9,313 bases of DNA from JACPFJ01 sp041738275 (GCA_041738275.1 JBGSQD010000046.1:1-9313), one strand, 5' to 3'; positions 1-5,538 are shown, counted from the stretch's first letter. Notes: generated from the letters alone by a model not told the origin. Made by a program: numbers and translations.

Positions 1-26
1 GCAATTCATAGTACAAGAGCGCACGC

Positions 27-256
27 ATGGAATATAGACTGAACAAAGATCACCTTCTTAACGTTCTGGAAGAGTGGAACCGTTTCCTCAAGCGCAAGGT
101 CCATCTGATCGCGTGCGGAGGGACGGCCATGACCTTGTCTGGGGTCAAGCGGGGCACTTCAACGAGCTGGTCAGCTTTGACGTCGCGGAAGCGCGGCTGA
201 GACCGCACATGCAGCACTTCCTTGAGCTGCTGCAAAAGAGAGGTCTGCATGACTGA
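27..256 (+). pseudogene. Decayed DUF6036-type nucleotidyltransferase (N- and C-terminal remnants only)
   Basis: An ATG at 27 opens a frame starting MEYRLNKDHLLNVLEEW and containing HLIACGGTAMTLSGVK, which I recognise as the N-terminus of the DUF6036 / AbiEii-like nucleotidyltransferase family. About 41 codons in, family similarity stops and the frame ends at a TGA near 200. In another frame, from about 148, GHFNELVSFDVAEARLRPHM leads to a TGA at 254-256, which looks like the normal C-terminus of the same family. The two ends sit side by side, so an internal deletion of roughly 110-120 codons plus a frameshift has removed the middle, including the acidic catalytic region. The stop overlaps the start of the next gene, as expected for an old two-gene operon. 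The family assignment is from memory of its conserved ends. Confidence 0.72.
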
Positions 257-920
257 CGCTAAACTCATGAAGAGTTTGAGCAGGCTCGGTTTGCCGATGT
301 TCGAGCCAAGTGAAGAACTGGATGTCAACGAAACGCTGGCAGAGGTAGTAAAGAGCCGGGACACCAGGCTTTGGGAGGGGTTTCCCGTACTGTTGGCAAA
401 TGCCGCCGACACCTACCAGTTTGCTTATGATCTGGTTGAGAAGCAGTTACCAGCCCAGGAAGACAAGGATCGTTTCCATCGGCTCTTGCTGTTGTCGTTG
501 TCCCTCTATTCTTTCTATCACCTGAGTTTTTCCTGGTCGAGCAAGTTCAAGAAGCAGCTCTCCGGTGAAGAGTCAGTCCTGGTGAAACAGTGGCGCAACG
601 ACCTTGCCCGCAACCGGACTCTTGCGTGGGGTGATGTGGATCTCGACCCGGAACGTCTTAAGGGGTTATTTGAACTCTATTTTGAGCAGAATGCCGACAA
701 GAGCAGGCAGCGCAAGGAAAAGTACGAGGAGTATTCCCTGGCCTTTGCCCTGTCGCAGATGTTTTCGCCGAAGCAGAAGGAGTTGTTTAAGAAGAGGCTG
801 GAAGGGCTGCCCCTGACAAAGACGGAACAGGAGTATTATTCCCGCTCGGTAAAGAAAAAGGTGGTCGCGCTGGCAAATGCGGAACTGCATGGTCTTGCGA
901 GGAAGTTGTTGGAGAAATAA
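249..920 (+). CDS. Conserved hypothetical protein, partner of a DUF6036-type gene
   Basis: The product is a 223-residue soluble, charged, mostly helical protein that I cannot assign to a characterised function. The ATG at 249 is preferred over a TTG at 222 because AAGAGAGG lies just upstream and the ATG overlaps the stop of the preceding remnant by 8 bp, a translational-coupling layout. Features seen are an N-terminal segment with LWEGFPVLLANA (about residues 40-50), a hydrophobic LLLLSLSLYSFYHL stretch near residues 80-95 that is too polar around it to be a clear membrane anchor, and a basic C-terminus with LTKTEQEYYSRSVKKKVVALA. That last part looks like a nucleic-acid-binding or regulatory tail. 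The reading frame is intact although its upstream partner is destroyed. By analogy with AbiE-like pairs it could be half of a toxin-antitoxin-like module, but this is inference. Confidence 0.8.
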   Translation: MTDAKLMKSLSRLGLPMFEPSEELDVNETLAEVVKSRDTRLWEGFPVLLANAADTYQFAYDLVEKQLPAQEDKDRFHRLLLLSLSLYSFYHLSFSWSSKFKKQLSGEESVLVKQWRNDLARNRTLAWGDVDLDPERLKGLFELYFEQNADKSRQRKEKYEEYSLAFALSQMFSPKQKELFKKRLEGLPLTKTEQEYYSRSVKKKVVALANAELHGLARKLLEK

Positions 921-950
921 GAGTTGTAGCTTGGCGGTAAGCAGGAAAGG

Positions 951-971
951 GCGGCCTATTGGCCGCTTTTT
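951..971 (+). terminator. Rho-independent terminator
   Basis: A perfect 6-bp stem, GCGGCC (951-956) and GGCCGC (961-966), has a TATT loop and is followed by TTTTT. It ends transcription of the hypothetical gene 30 bp upstream. The T run is only on the + strand side, so it is probably not bidirectional. Confidence 0.85.
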
Positions 972-1005
972 GAATTAAGTCTGCTGCCCCCCGAACTCAT
1001 TACAC

Positions 1006-1944
1006 TTAGATTTTTGCAAAGTTATAATCAAGAAATGAGACAAGTGAATGAGGGCAAGTAATTCTACCTGAAAAGACATCCAGAATATTTTGAGGAGTAA
1101 TATTTAATCGTAAACTGATTTTAGATTCATGCGCAGTTCTAGTAGTCTGGAAATAAGCTATTATTTTATCAATAAAACTGGCGAACCAGCCAGCTTCAAA
1201 CTTTCCTCTGCCCCAATCCTTAGAGTACTCAGGATTTAACATTCTTGATTTCTCTTTAATTTCTGCGATTGAGATTGGATTAGCCTGCATATTAGTAGCA
1301 GCAATTATCTGATGGTAGGTACCTTTTTTTCTACGGATTCTGCATGTTATAGGGTCTATCTCAATCATTTGTGAAAAGTTTACGTTGCTAAGATTCAGCT
1401 TATTTCTATCATTTGGATAGTTTTCTCGATGCTTTAAAATCCAAGCCATAATTGGCCTAACAGCTTTTATGTAGGTTTCATATGAGTGAGCGAATTTTAC
1501 CATCATAGTTTTTAGCCTTGGATCAGACTCAGGTAAATGAAGTAAATCGGTCCAAAGAATATGTAGTGTTTCATCGCTACATATATAGTTTTCTACAGAA
1601 TAAGGTTCCGTCACAAAAATATTCTTATGTCTAGGTTTTTTTAGGCCAAGATAGTTATCCAAATCTTTATCAATAAAAAATAAGCACCTATGCTTATTAT
1701 CAATCCGGTTGCTTATTTTGCTGTGAGCAGCTAACACAATGGATTTACCTTCACATTGAAAGGTGTGAACTTCACCATAAGAAAGAGATCTTTTTCTGAT
1801 CTCGGGCAAATAGAAAGAAGGGTCGTCTTTCCCTTCAAAAAACAGATAGATGTCTTTTGTCCCCGAGCGATATTTTAGCAAAAATCTATGTACTACGGCC
1901 TGAAGAATATTCCTCTTGCTACGTAAAAATTGAACTCTTGACAT
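1006..1944 (-). CDS. DUF4435 TOPRIM-like protein, AriB-like effector of a PARIS-type defence pair
   Basis: This is a 312-residue protein of the DUF4435 family. Visible motifs are FFEGKDDPSFY (Glu37, Asp40, Asp41), FFIDKDLD (Asp92, Asp94, Asp96) and YSVENYI (115-121). The Glu followed by a DxDxD strand is the TOPRIM metal-binding arrangement, and [ST][IV]ENY is typical of DUF4435. In characterised PARIS systems AriB is a TOPRIM nuclease that is held by AriA and, once released, cleaves host tRNA and stops translation. The ATG at 1944 is chosen over an upstream TTG at 1962 because GGGGTG sits about 7 bases before it. The gene then starts 7 bases after the ATPase stop, so the two are co-transcribed and probably translationally coupled. 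Base composition is strikingly AT-rich. No truncation is seen. Assignment to DUF4435 is confident; nuclease activity is inferred. Confidence 0.85.
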   Translation of the reverse strand: MSRVQFLRSKRNILQAVVHRFLLKYRSGTKDIYLFFEGKDDPSFYLPEIRKRSLSYGEVHTFQCEGKSIVLAAHSKISNRIDNKHRCLFFIDKDLDNYLGLKKPRHKNIFVTEPYSVENYICSDETLHILWTDLLHLPESDPRLKTMMVKFAHSYETYIKAVRPIMAWILKHRENYPNDRNKLNLSNVNFSQMIEIDPITCRIRRKKGTYHQIIAATNMQANPISIAEIKEKSRMLNPEYSKDWGRGKFEAGWFASFIDKIIAYFQTTRTAHESKISLRLNITPQNILDVFSGRITCPHSLVSFLDYNFAKI

Positions 1945-1951
1945 GTATACA

Positions 1952-3328
1952 TCACCCCGCAATTATTTTCATTTCCGTTGTATATGCATCAAAAGAGTTC
2001 TCATAAATGAATGGTGAATGTGTAACAGCAAGTAGGAACTTGCATTTGCCAGATTCCCAAATATCAGGTAAAAGCATGTTTTGCCATTCTACCGACAATG
2101 AGAGCTCTGGCTCATCAATTACTACATAATAATACTGTGACTCACCGAGGTATAGGTGAGAAAACAAGGATACTATCTGTTTTTCACCCGAAGAGAGCAT
2201 ACTGAACTCAATTAAACCTGAACCTTCTGACTTAATGTATATTCTGTAATTTATTTCATCAAAACGAAGAGATTTACCTACCAAATATTTGTTACATACC
2301 GTAAGTAGACTTACTATAGGCTTCTCAAGTTCTTTTTGTTTGTTATATATTTCTATAAGTTTTGATAAGAAGTGAGCCAAATATTTATCTTGTTCTGTTA
2401 TAACCGAGTTACTCGATTTCATTCTGTTTATAAATGCTAACATACTAGCTTTATCTTCGTCACTTAGTGTCTTTTCTTCTACTCTGCTTAATATTCTATT
2501 TAGAGTGATTTCTTTAAGGCTTGTAATAAGTTTTTTATCATAAGTCTGTGCTTGATTTCTAATAACATCTCTAAGGTAACTCCCTGCCAAATTATTAAGC
2601 TCAGTACGAGATGATTCTTTAATAGTGTCAAGCACTGAGTTAATTTTATCGACAACATCTTCCATTCCAAACTGAACCAATTCAACGAAACCTGTAGATG
2701 AGACTGCCTCTGACTTTCTCCGGTTTAGTTTTTTGATTTCCTCTTCCAGCTCGGGGAAAAGTTCCTTTAAATCTTGTTCTATCCTTCGATATGTTGGCAG
2801 GTAAAGAACTTGTCCAATAAGATTTTCCCGTAGGTATTTTTCTACTTTACAAACATTACCATCTGAAACAGGAAACAAACCTTCAGAACTGTCGATGCAG
2901 TCCCGCAAAATTCTCTCAATATGTTGAGGATGTACACCCGTATCCGTTGCAATGGCAGACACATCTTTATTAGTATACTTACCATATGAGATACACTTAT
3001 TATATAGATGATGATTCTCAACTCGTTTGATTAGGCTTGCCGGAAAGTGACTTCTGGAGCGCATTCTATTACGAGCAATTATATTAAATTCATCAATATC
3101 ATTCTTAGTTAAAACAAGCTTTTTTTCTTTTGTATCAACGATTATTTCATCAAAATCATACTTAACAATTTTCTTCCACTGTTGTGTTAAAAAATAGTAG
3201 ATAATATTTGCAAAAGTTGTTTTTCCTATGCCATTTACACCAACTATTACAACTCTATTGCCTTTAATTTTAACACTGACATCAAGGCAATTGTGAAGGT
3301 TTTTTATAGAAAAAGAAGTGATATTCAT
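1952..3328 (-). CDS. ABC/OLD-type AAA ATPase, AriA-like sensor of a PARIS-type defence pair
   Basis: The product is 458 residues with a complete ABC-type ATPase head: Walker A GVNGIGKTT (30-38), YLPTYRRIEQ (177-185), ABC signature LSSGEKQ (378-384), Walker B VVIDEPE (402-408) and the H-loop histidine in THSPF (His437). Between the two halves lies a long charged helical insertion (about 80-360), expected to form a coiled coil, which includes a helix-turn-helix-like stretch around 119-141. There is no membrane segment. Gene order, size and the DUF4435 partner immediately downstream match AriA of PARIS, where the ATPase assembly senses phage anti-restriction proteins and releases AriB. The start is supported by GGGAG about 7 bases upstream. 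The gene is much more AT-rich than the flanks, suggesting horizontal acquisition. It could instead belong to another ATPase-DUF4435 pair. Confidence 0.87.
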   Translation of the reverse strand: MNITSFSIKNLHNCLDVSVKIKGNRVVIVGVNGIGKTTFANIIYYFLTQQWKKIVKYDFDEIIVDTKEKKLVLTKNDIDEFNIIARNRMRSRSHFPASLIKRVENHHLYNKCISYGKYTNKDVSAIATDTGVHPQHIERILRDCIDSSEGLFPVSDGNVCKVEKYLRENLIGQVLYLPTYRRIEQDLKELFPELEEEIKKLNRRKSEAVSSTGFVELVQFGMEDVVDKINSVLDTIKESSRTELNNLAGSYLRDVIRNQAQTYDKKLITSLKEITLNRILSRVEEKTLSDEDKASMLAFINRMKSSNSVITEQDKYLAHFLSKLIEIYNKQKELEKPIVSLLTVCNKYLVGKSLRFDEINYRIYIKSEGSGLIEFSMLSSGEKQIVSLFSHLYLGESQYYYVVIDEPELSLSVEWQNMLLPDIWESGKCKFLLAVTHSPFIYENSFDAYTTEMKIIAG

Positions 3329-3348
3329 ATTGCTCCCTATGTCATCAT

Positions 3349-3376
3349 TTAGTATTCGAGCATTAGCTATTGTAAA
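3349..3376 (-). promoter_or_regulatory. Weak candidate promoter of the ATPase-DUF4435 operon
   Basis: On the - strand TTTACA (3371-3376) and TACTAA (3349-3354) are separated by 16 bases, with the presumed start point about 15 bases before the ATG at 3328. The -10 match is poor and the surrounding DNA is AT-rich, so chance matches are likely. Confidence 0.3.
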
Positions 3377-3501
3377 TTCAATATAACTTCTTGGCTATCA
3401 ACTAAAAACAATACTCAAATAACTGCTCATAAAGCCGCATGCTTAACTTATAAAATGTCAAAACTCTATTTGCATTTATTACGACTAATCATACAGCAAA
3501 T

Positions 3502-3519
3502 GGCGCCTCAAAGGGCGCC
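3502..3519 (-). terminator. GC hairpin, probable terminator of a lost gene
   Basis: Two GGCGCC arms (3502-3507 and 3514-3519) are separated by six bases. The hairpin starts just after the stop codon of the remnant at 3527. Read on the - strand it is followed only by ATTTG, so the T tract is weak. It may still insulate the AT-rich operon from the upstream toxin-antitoxin genes. Confidence 0.4.
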
Positions 3520-3526
3520 CTAGTTG

Positions 3527-3561
3527 TTACTTCAAATTCTTCTTAATCCTCTCCACCGCCT
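3527..3561 (-). repeat. 35-bp direct repeat, copy A
   Basis: This copy matches 4349-4383 at 32 of 35 positions in the same orientation. The differences are at the 1st, 15th and 19th bases. In this copy the - strand reads as AVERIKKNLK and stop. Confidence 0.85.
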
Positions 3562-3580
3562 CAATCACATTCTCGCAATG
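3527..3580 (-). pseudogene. C-terminal scrap of an unidentified gene
   Basis: On the - strand the segment reads HCENVIEAVERIKKNLK followed by TAA, and then by the hairpin at 3502-3519, so it looks like the natural 3' end of a protein-coding gene. Its upstream side meets the tandem repeat at 3582-3619 and no longer coding sequence continues it; the frame does remain open for a few codons into the nearer repeat (VPGIPL). A closely similar stretch lies just after the higA-like stop at 4349-4383. The parent family is not recognised. Confidence 0.5.
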
Positions 3581-3581
3581 G

Positions 3582-3619
3582 AGGGGAATTCCGGGGACAT
3601 AGGGGAATTCCGGGGACAT
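3582..3619. repeat. Tandem 19-bp repeat, two perfect copies
   Basis: AGGGGAATTCCGGGGACAT occurs at 3582-3600 and again, exactly, at 3601-3619. Each copy contains the palindrome GGAATTCC. The second copy runs directly into TTACTTAATTCC at 3621-3632, so 3604-3632 has GGAATT / AATTCC inverted ends. From memory this resembles the core of REP sequences mobilised by RAYT (IS200-like) transposases in Geobacter relatives; no transposase is present here. Confidence 0.85.
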
Positions 3620-3620
3620 C

Positions 3621-3965
3621 TTACTTAATTCCACTCACTATCTTCTGCACAGCATCCATCAACATCGGTAAATCGTCACGAATCGTATTCCAGACAATCT
3701 CCAGATCGACTCCAAAATACTCGTGCGCCAGCAGATTACGGAAATCCTTTACATCCTGCCACGGTATCTCCGGATATCCACCCTTCAATTCCTCTGACAG
3801 CTTACCCACAGCCTCGCCAATTATTTCGAACTCCCGAATTACGGCCGAGTAACGCATGCGATCCTGAACAAAGGCATCACAGGTTATACCCTGTACATAC
3901 GAAAGTATTGCCGCGCCGGATTCCAGAATATCCTGACAATAGAGAAGCTGCGGACGTTCAGACAT
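3621..3965 (-). CDS. hepT: HepT-like HEPN (DUF86) RNase toxin
   Basis: This 114-residue protein of the HEPN/DUF86 family carries the ribonuclease motif RX4HXY as RNLLAHEY (Arg76, His81, Tyr83), preceded by the family's EFEIIGEAVGKLS helix (45-57). In characterised MntA-HepT pairs the HEPN protein is the toxin and is neutralised when the partner transfers AMP groups to the tyrosine of this motif, which is present here. The start ATG overlaps the end of mntA by 8 bp, indicating coupled translation. Length is normal and all motif residues are intact, so the toxin is probably functional. The last codons and stop (SGIK, TAA) fall inside a REP-like repeat, so the original C-terminus may have been altered. 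Confidence 0.92.
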   Translation of the reverse strand: MSERPQLLYCQDILESGAAILSYVQGITCDAFVQDRMRYSAVIREFEIIGEAVGKLSEELKGGYPEIPWQDVKDFRNLLAHEYFGVDLEIVWNTIRDDLPMLMDAVQKIVSGIK

Positions 3966-4257
3966 GGATGATCTCCTTGGCGACCATTTCCCGAGCCAAC
4001 GGCTTCAAGGTACTCTCAATGCCAAGATCAACCGTCTTGCCAAACTGCTGTTCGAGATAGCGCCTGACGCCAAGGAAATTCCCCAGGGACTTCTTTTCGG
4101 ACATGATCTCTATGGCAATGTCGATATCGGAATCCTCGCGAGCCTCTCCACGGGCATAACTGCCGAAGAGACCGACGCTGACCACACCGAAACGTTGCGC
4201 CATTTCATCCTTGTGCGTCTGCAAAAACGTAATGATATCGTCTCTATTGCTGACCAT
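3958..4257 (-). CDS. mntA: MntA-like minimal nucleotidyltransferase antitoxin
   Basis: The 99-residue protein is a minimal nucleotidyltransferase of the pol-beta superfamily. The signature GSX10DXD is complete: Gly32-Ser33, YARGEAREDS, then Asp44-Ile-Asp46. Asp77 in VDLGI is a good candidate for the third acidic residue. In studied pairs this enzyme AMPylates HepT and so blocks its RNase activity. AAGGAG lies 7 bases before the ATG. The gene leads a two-gene operon with hepT (8-bp overlap) and has its own candidate promoter just upstream, separated from the HigA-like gene by a terminator. The frame is intact and the length is typical of the family. Confidence 0.92.
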   Translation of the reverse strand: MVSNRDDIITFLQTHKDEMAQRFGVVSVGLFGSYARGEAREDSDIDIAIEIMSEKKSLGNFLGVRRYLEQQFGKTVDLGIESTLKPLAREMVAKEIIHV

Positions 4258-4286
4258 GCCGCCGCTCCTTGAGCTTTCTTAACGGG

Positions 4287-4315
4287 AGTATACGTTTGCA
4301 CTTCCCAAAATGCAA
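4287..4315 (-). promoter_or_regulatory. Candidate mntA-hepT promoter with an inverted repeat
   Basis: On the - strand TTGCAT (4310-4315) and TATACT (4287-4292) are exactly 17 bases apart, about 30 bases before the mntA start. The -10 matches consensus at 5 of 6 positions, the -35 only at 3. TTGCA (4296-4300) and TGCAA (4311-4315) form an inverted repeat across the spacer that could be an operator for autoregulation. Confidence 0.45.
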
Positions 4316-4316
4316 G

Positions 4317-4340
4317 AAGGGCGACCAATCGGCCGCCCTT
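4317..4340 (-). terminator. Terminator after the higA-like gene
   Basis: AAGGGCG (4317-4323) pairs with CGCCCTT (4334-4340), and inner CC/GG pairs extend the stem after one mismatch. On the - strand it is followed by the T-rich CTTGCATTTT. It lies 42 bases beyond the higA-like stop and its tail merges with the candidate mntA promoter. Confidence 0.6.
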
Positions 4341-4348
4341 CATAAATT

Positions 4349-4383
4349 CTACTTCAAATTCTACTTTATCCTCTCCACCGCCT
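4349..4383 (-). repeat. 35-bp direct repeat, copy B
   Basis: This copy matches 3527-3561 at 32 of 35 positions. It begins within the stop codon of the higA-like gene; read in that gene's frame past the stop it gives AVERIK, stop, NLK, stop, so the same coding tail as copy A is present but closed by stop codons. Confidence 0.85.
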
Positions 4384-4699
4384 ACGACGCCTTTGCCGGC
4401 ACAAGATGAACCTCCAGCTTGCAACCCACAGCTTGGGCATACTTCTTCAGGGTGGCAATGCTGGGCGAATGCCTGTTGTCCGAGAGTGCCGTTTCGAGCC
4501 GGGTAACGGCAGGCGCCTTGGTTCCCATCTTTTCGGCCACGTCGGCCTGGGTCAGGCCGGCCCGTTGACGCGCCTGCAGCAGCTCCCACAACAGGGTAAA
4601 CTCGGTTTCCAGCTCATCATAAGCGGCCACAAACTCAGGGTCATTTTTCCACTCTGCTACCATCTGCTGATGCGATTTAGTCGGTGATTTGCTATTCAT
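4382..4699 (-). CDS. higA: HigA-like XRE-family antitoxin
   Basis: The product is a 105-residue DNA-binding protein with a Cro/C1-type helix-turn-helix: LLQARQRAGLTQADVAEKMG followed by KAPAVTRLETAL (about 45-77), then a C-terminal KKYAQAVGCKLEVHL strand region. The N-terminal WKNDPEFVAAYDELETEF segment is common in antitoxins encoded after RelE/HigB-type toxins. The ATG at 4699 is chosen over upstream in-frame codons because GAGGTG lies about 9 bases before it and because it overlaps the stop of the HigB remnant (ATGA). It would normally bind HigB and repress its own operon. Here the toxin is broken, so it is an orphan antitoxin that could act as a plain repressor or protect against related toxins. 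Confidence 0.87.
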   Translation of the reverse strand: MNSKSPTKSHQQMVAEWKNDPEFVAAYDELETEFTLLWELLQARQRAGLTQADVAEKMGTKAPAVTRLETALSDNRHSPSIATLKKYAQAVGCKLEVHLVPAKAS

Positions 4700-4799
4700 G
4701 ATCCACACACCTCTTTCTGTCGTTTCCGTGCCACGTCCAACTCCCGCTTGGGTGTTTCCTACATATTTGTTATGTCCGCACAAGGTGATAATGGTATGC
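4696..4799 (-). pseudogene. higB: 3' remnant of a HigB/RelE-type toxin
   Basis: Directly before the higA-like gene, one frame reads HTIITLCGHNKYVGNT and a second reads TPKRELDVARKRQKEVCGS, ending in a TGA that overlaps the higA start as ATGA. The second string is the typical C-terminal helix of RelE/HigB (phage gp49-like) toxins. Joining the two frames near 4750 requires a net loss of two bases or gain of one; in the second frame a TAG stands at 4759-4761. Upstream similarity ends at the vapC stop (4800-4802), so only the last third or so of the toxin survives and it is frameshifted. This reading rests on pattern recognition and on gene order. Confidence 0.65.
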
Positions 4800-5213
4800 T
4801 TATGTAACATCTTTTCCCGGTACGACAGCAAACTTCATCGCTGAAAAATGCCGGTCAAAGCCAAAGGCCGTGGCAAGCTTCATGCGCTCCATCACGGCAA
4901 AGCTGGTGCAATCCACGAAGCTGAAGTCCTGGTCCCGGTATTTGCTGAAGATATCCCAGGCCCGCTCTTCATCGGCGGGCGTAACCGCAGTTATCCTGAC
5001 GAAACTGCTCTCCTGCAGCTTTTGCCCGAAACTGCGCGCGGCATCATGGCCGATTCGATAGCGAATAAGGGTGACTGTTTCCGAGAAAATGAAGTTAGTG
5101 GTAATGAGCGGCATCGTGTTGGCGGTCAGGAAAGCCGCCGCAGCCTTATGATCGGCATCATCGCTGTCTACCAGGGCATACCAGGCGCCGGTATCGACAA
5201 AAATGCCGTTCAC
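4800..5213 (-). CDS. vapC: VapC-like PIN-domain ribonuclease toxin
   Basis: The 137-residue PIN-domain protein has the acidic active site of the family: Asp7 in IFVDTGAWYAL, Glu45 in FIFSETV, Asp101 in FSFVDCTSFAVM and Asp120 in GFDRHF. VapC toxins are metal-dependent RNases that cut tRNA or rRNA and are held inactive by VapB. The start overlaps the end of the upstream vapB-like gene by 4 bp (ATGA), the classical VapBC layout, and translation is probably coupled. All catalytic residues are present and the length is normal, so the toxin should be active. Its stop codon abuts the HigB remnant, suggesting that the VapBC module arrived at or near the point where higB was cut. Confidence 0.92.
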   Translation of the reverse strand: MNGIFVDTGAWYALVDSDDADHKAAAAFLTANTMPLITTNFIFSETVTLIRYRIGHDAARSFGQKLQESSFVRITAVTPADEERAWDIFSKYRDQDFSFVDCTSFAVMERMKLATAFGFDRHFSAMKFAVVPGKDVT

Positions 5214-5458
5214 GGCTTCTTACCGTGTAGTATGGCATCGTGATCGCGTGCCGTATGTTTTTGTCCGCTGCCGCCGATTCCGACAATGGAGTAGACCGGA
5301 TCATTTTCCGCTACGCCCGGCTTTGGGGCGAACTTTTCGCTGATCATCTCGCGGATCAGCGCAGAAAGACTTTTCTTGGTTTTGCGCGATAGATCCAGCA
5401 GCGTTTGATACTGCCAGTCGTCGAGCGAAATCTGGGTTCGATGTTTGATCGCGTCCAT
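5210..5458 (-). CDS. vapB: VapB-like ribbon-helix-helix antitoxin
   Basis: This small antitoxin of 82 residues has an N-terminal ribbon-helix-helix: RTQISLDDWQYQTLLDLSRK as strand and first helix, then KSLSALIREMISEKF as second helix. The C-terminal half is polar, rich in Gly, Asp and His, and probably wraps around VapC. The ATG at 5458 is preferred over a TTG at 5479 because GGAGGT lies 9 bases upstream of it and the TTG has no such site. It is first in an operon with vapC (4-bp overlap). A perfect palindrome within the promoter just upstream fits autoregulation by the RHH dimer. Confidence 0.88.
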   Translation of the reverse strand: MDAIKHRTQISLDDWQYQTLLDLSRKTKKSLSALIREMISEKFAPKPGVAENDPVYSIVGIGGSGQKHTARDHDAILHGKKP

Positions 5459-5479
5459 AATCGGATTACCTCCACGCAA

Positions 5480-5508
5480 ATCTTACATCAGATGTAACTT
5501 GCCGTCAA
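5480..5508 (-). promoter_or_regulatory. vapBC promoter with palindromic operator
   Basis: On the - strand TTGACG (5503-5508) and TAAGAT (5480-5485) are separated by 17 bases. A perfect palindrome, TTACATC-A-GATGTAA (5483-5497 on the + strand), occupies most of the spacer and part of the -10, so a bound VapB dimer would exclude RNA polymerase. The predicted start of transcription is about 15 bases before the vapB ATG. Confidence 0.65.
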
Positions 5509-5538
5509 TCGTCGAAACAGTCTGACAAGCCTCAGGCA

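Noticed and set aside
50..412. A 120-codon - strand open frame opposite the 5' end of the hypothetical gene
   Set aside because: It is antisense to the DUF6036 remnants and the intact partner gene, has a Ser/Leu-rich composition typical of antisense reading and no ribosome site that I could see.
3582..3619. CRISPR-like repeat
   Set aside because: There are only two directly abutting 19-bp copies with no spacers and no cas genes nearby.
4110..4589. A 159-codon open frame on the - strand overlapping mntA and the higA-like gene
   Set aside because: It lies out of frame across two well-supported genes, a terminator and a promoter, and its product (Gly/Arg/Ala-rich start) has no domain pattern.
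4700..4831. Longer N-terminus for the higA-like protein
   Set aside because: The extra 44 residues come from the decayed HigB region and the vapC 3' end; the ATG at 4699 has a good ribosome site and the expected antitoxin start.
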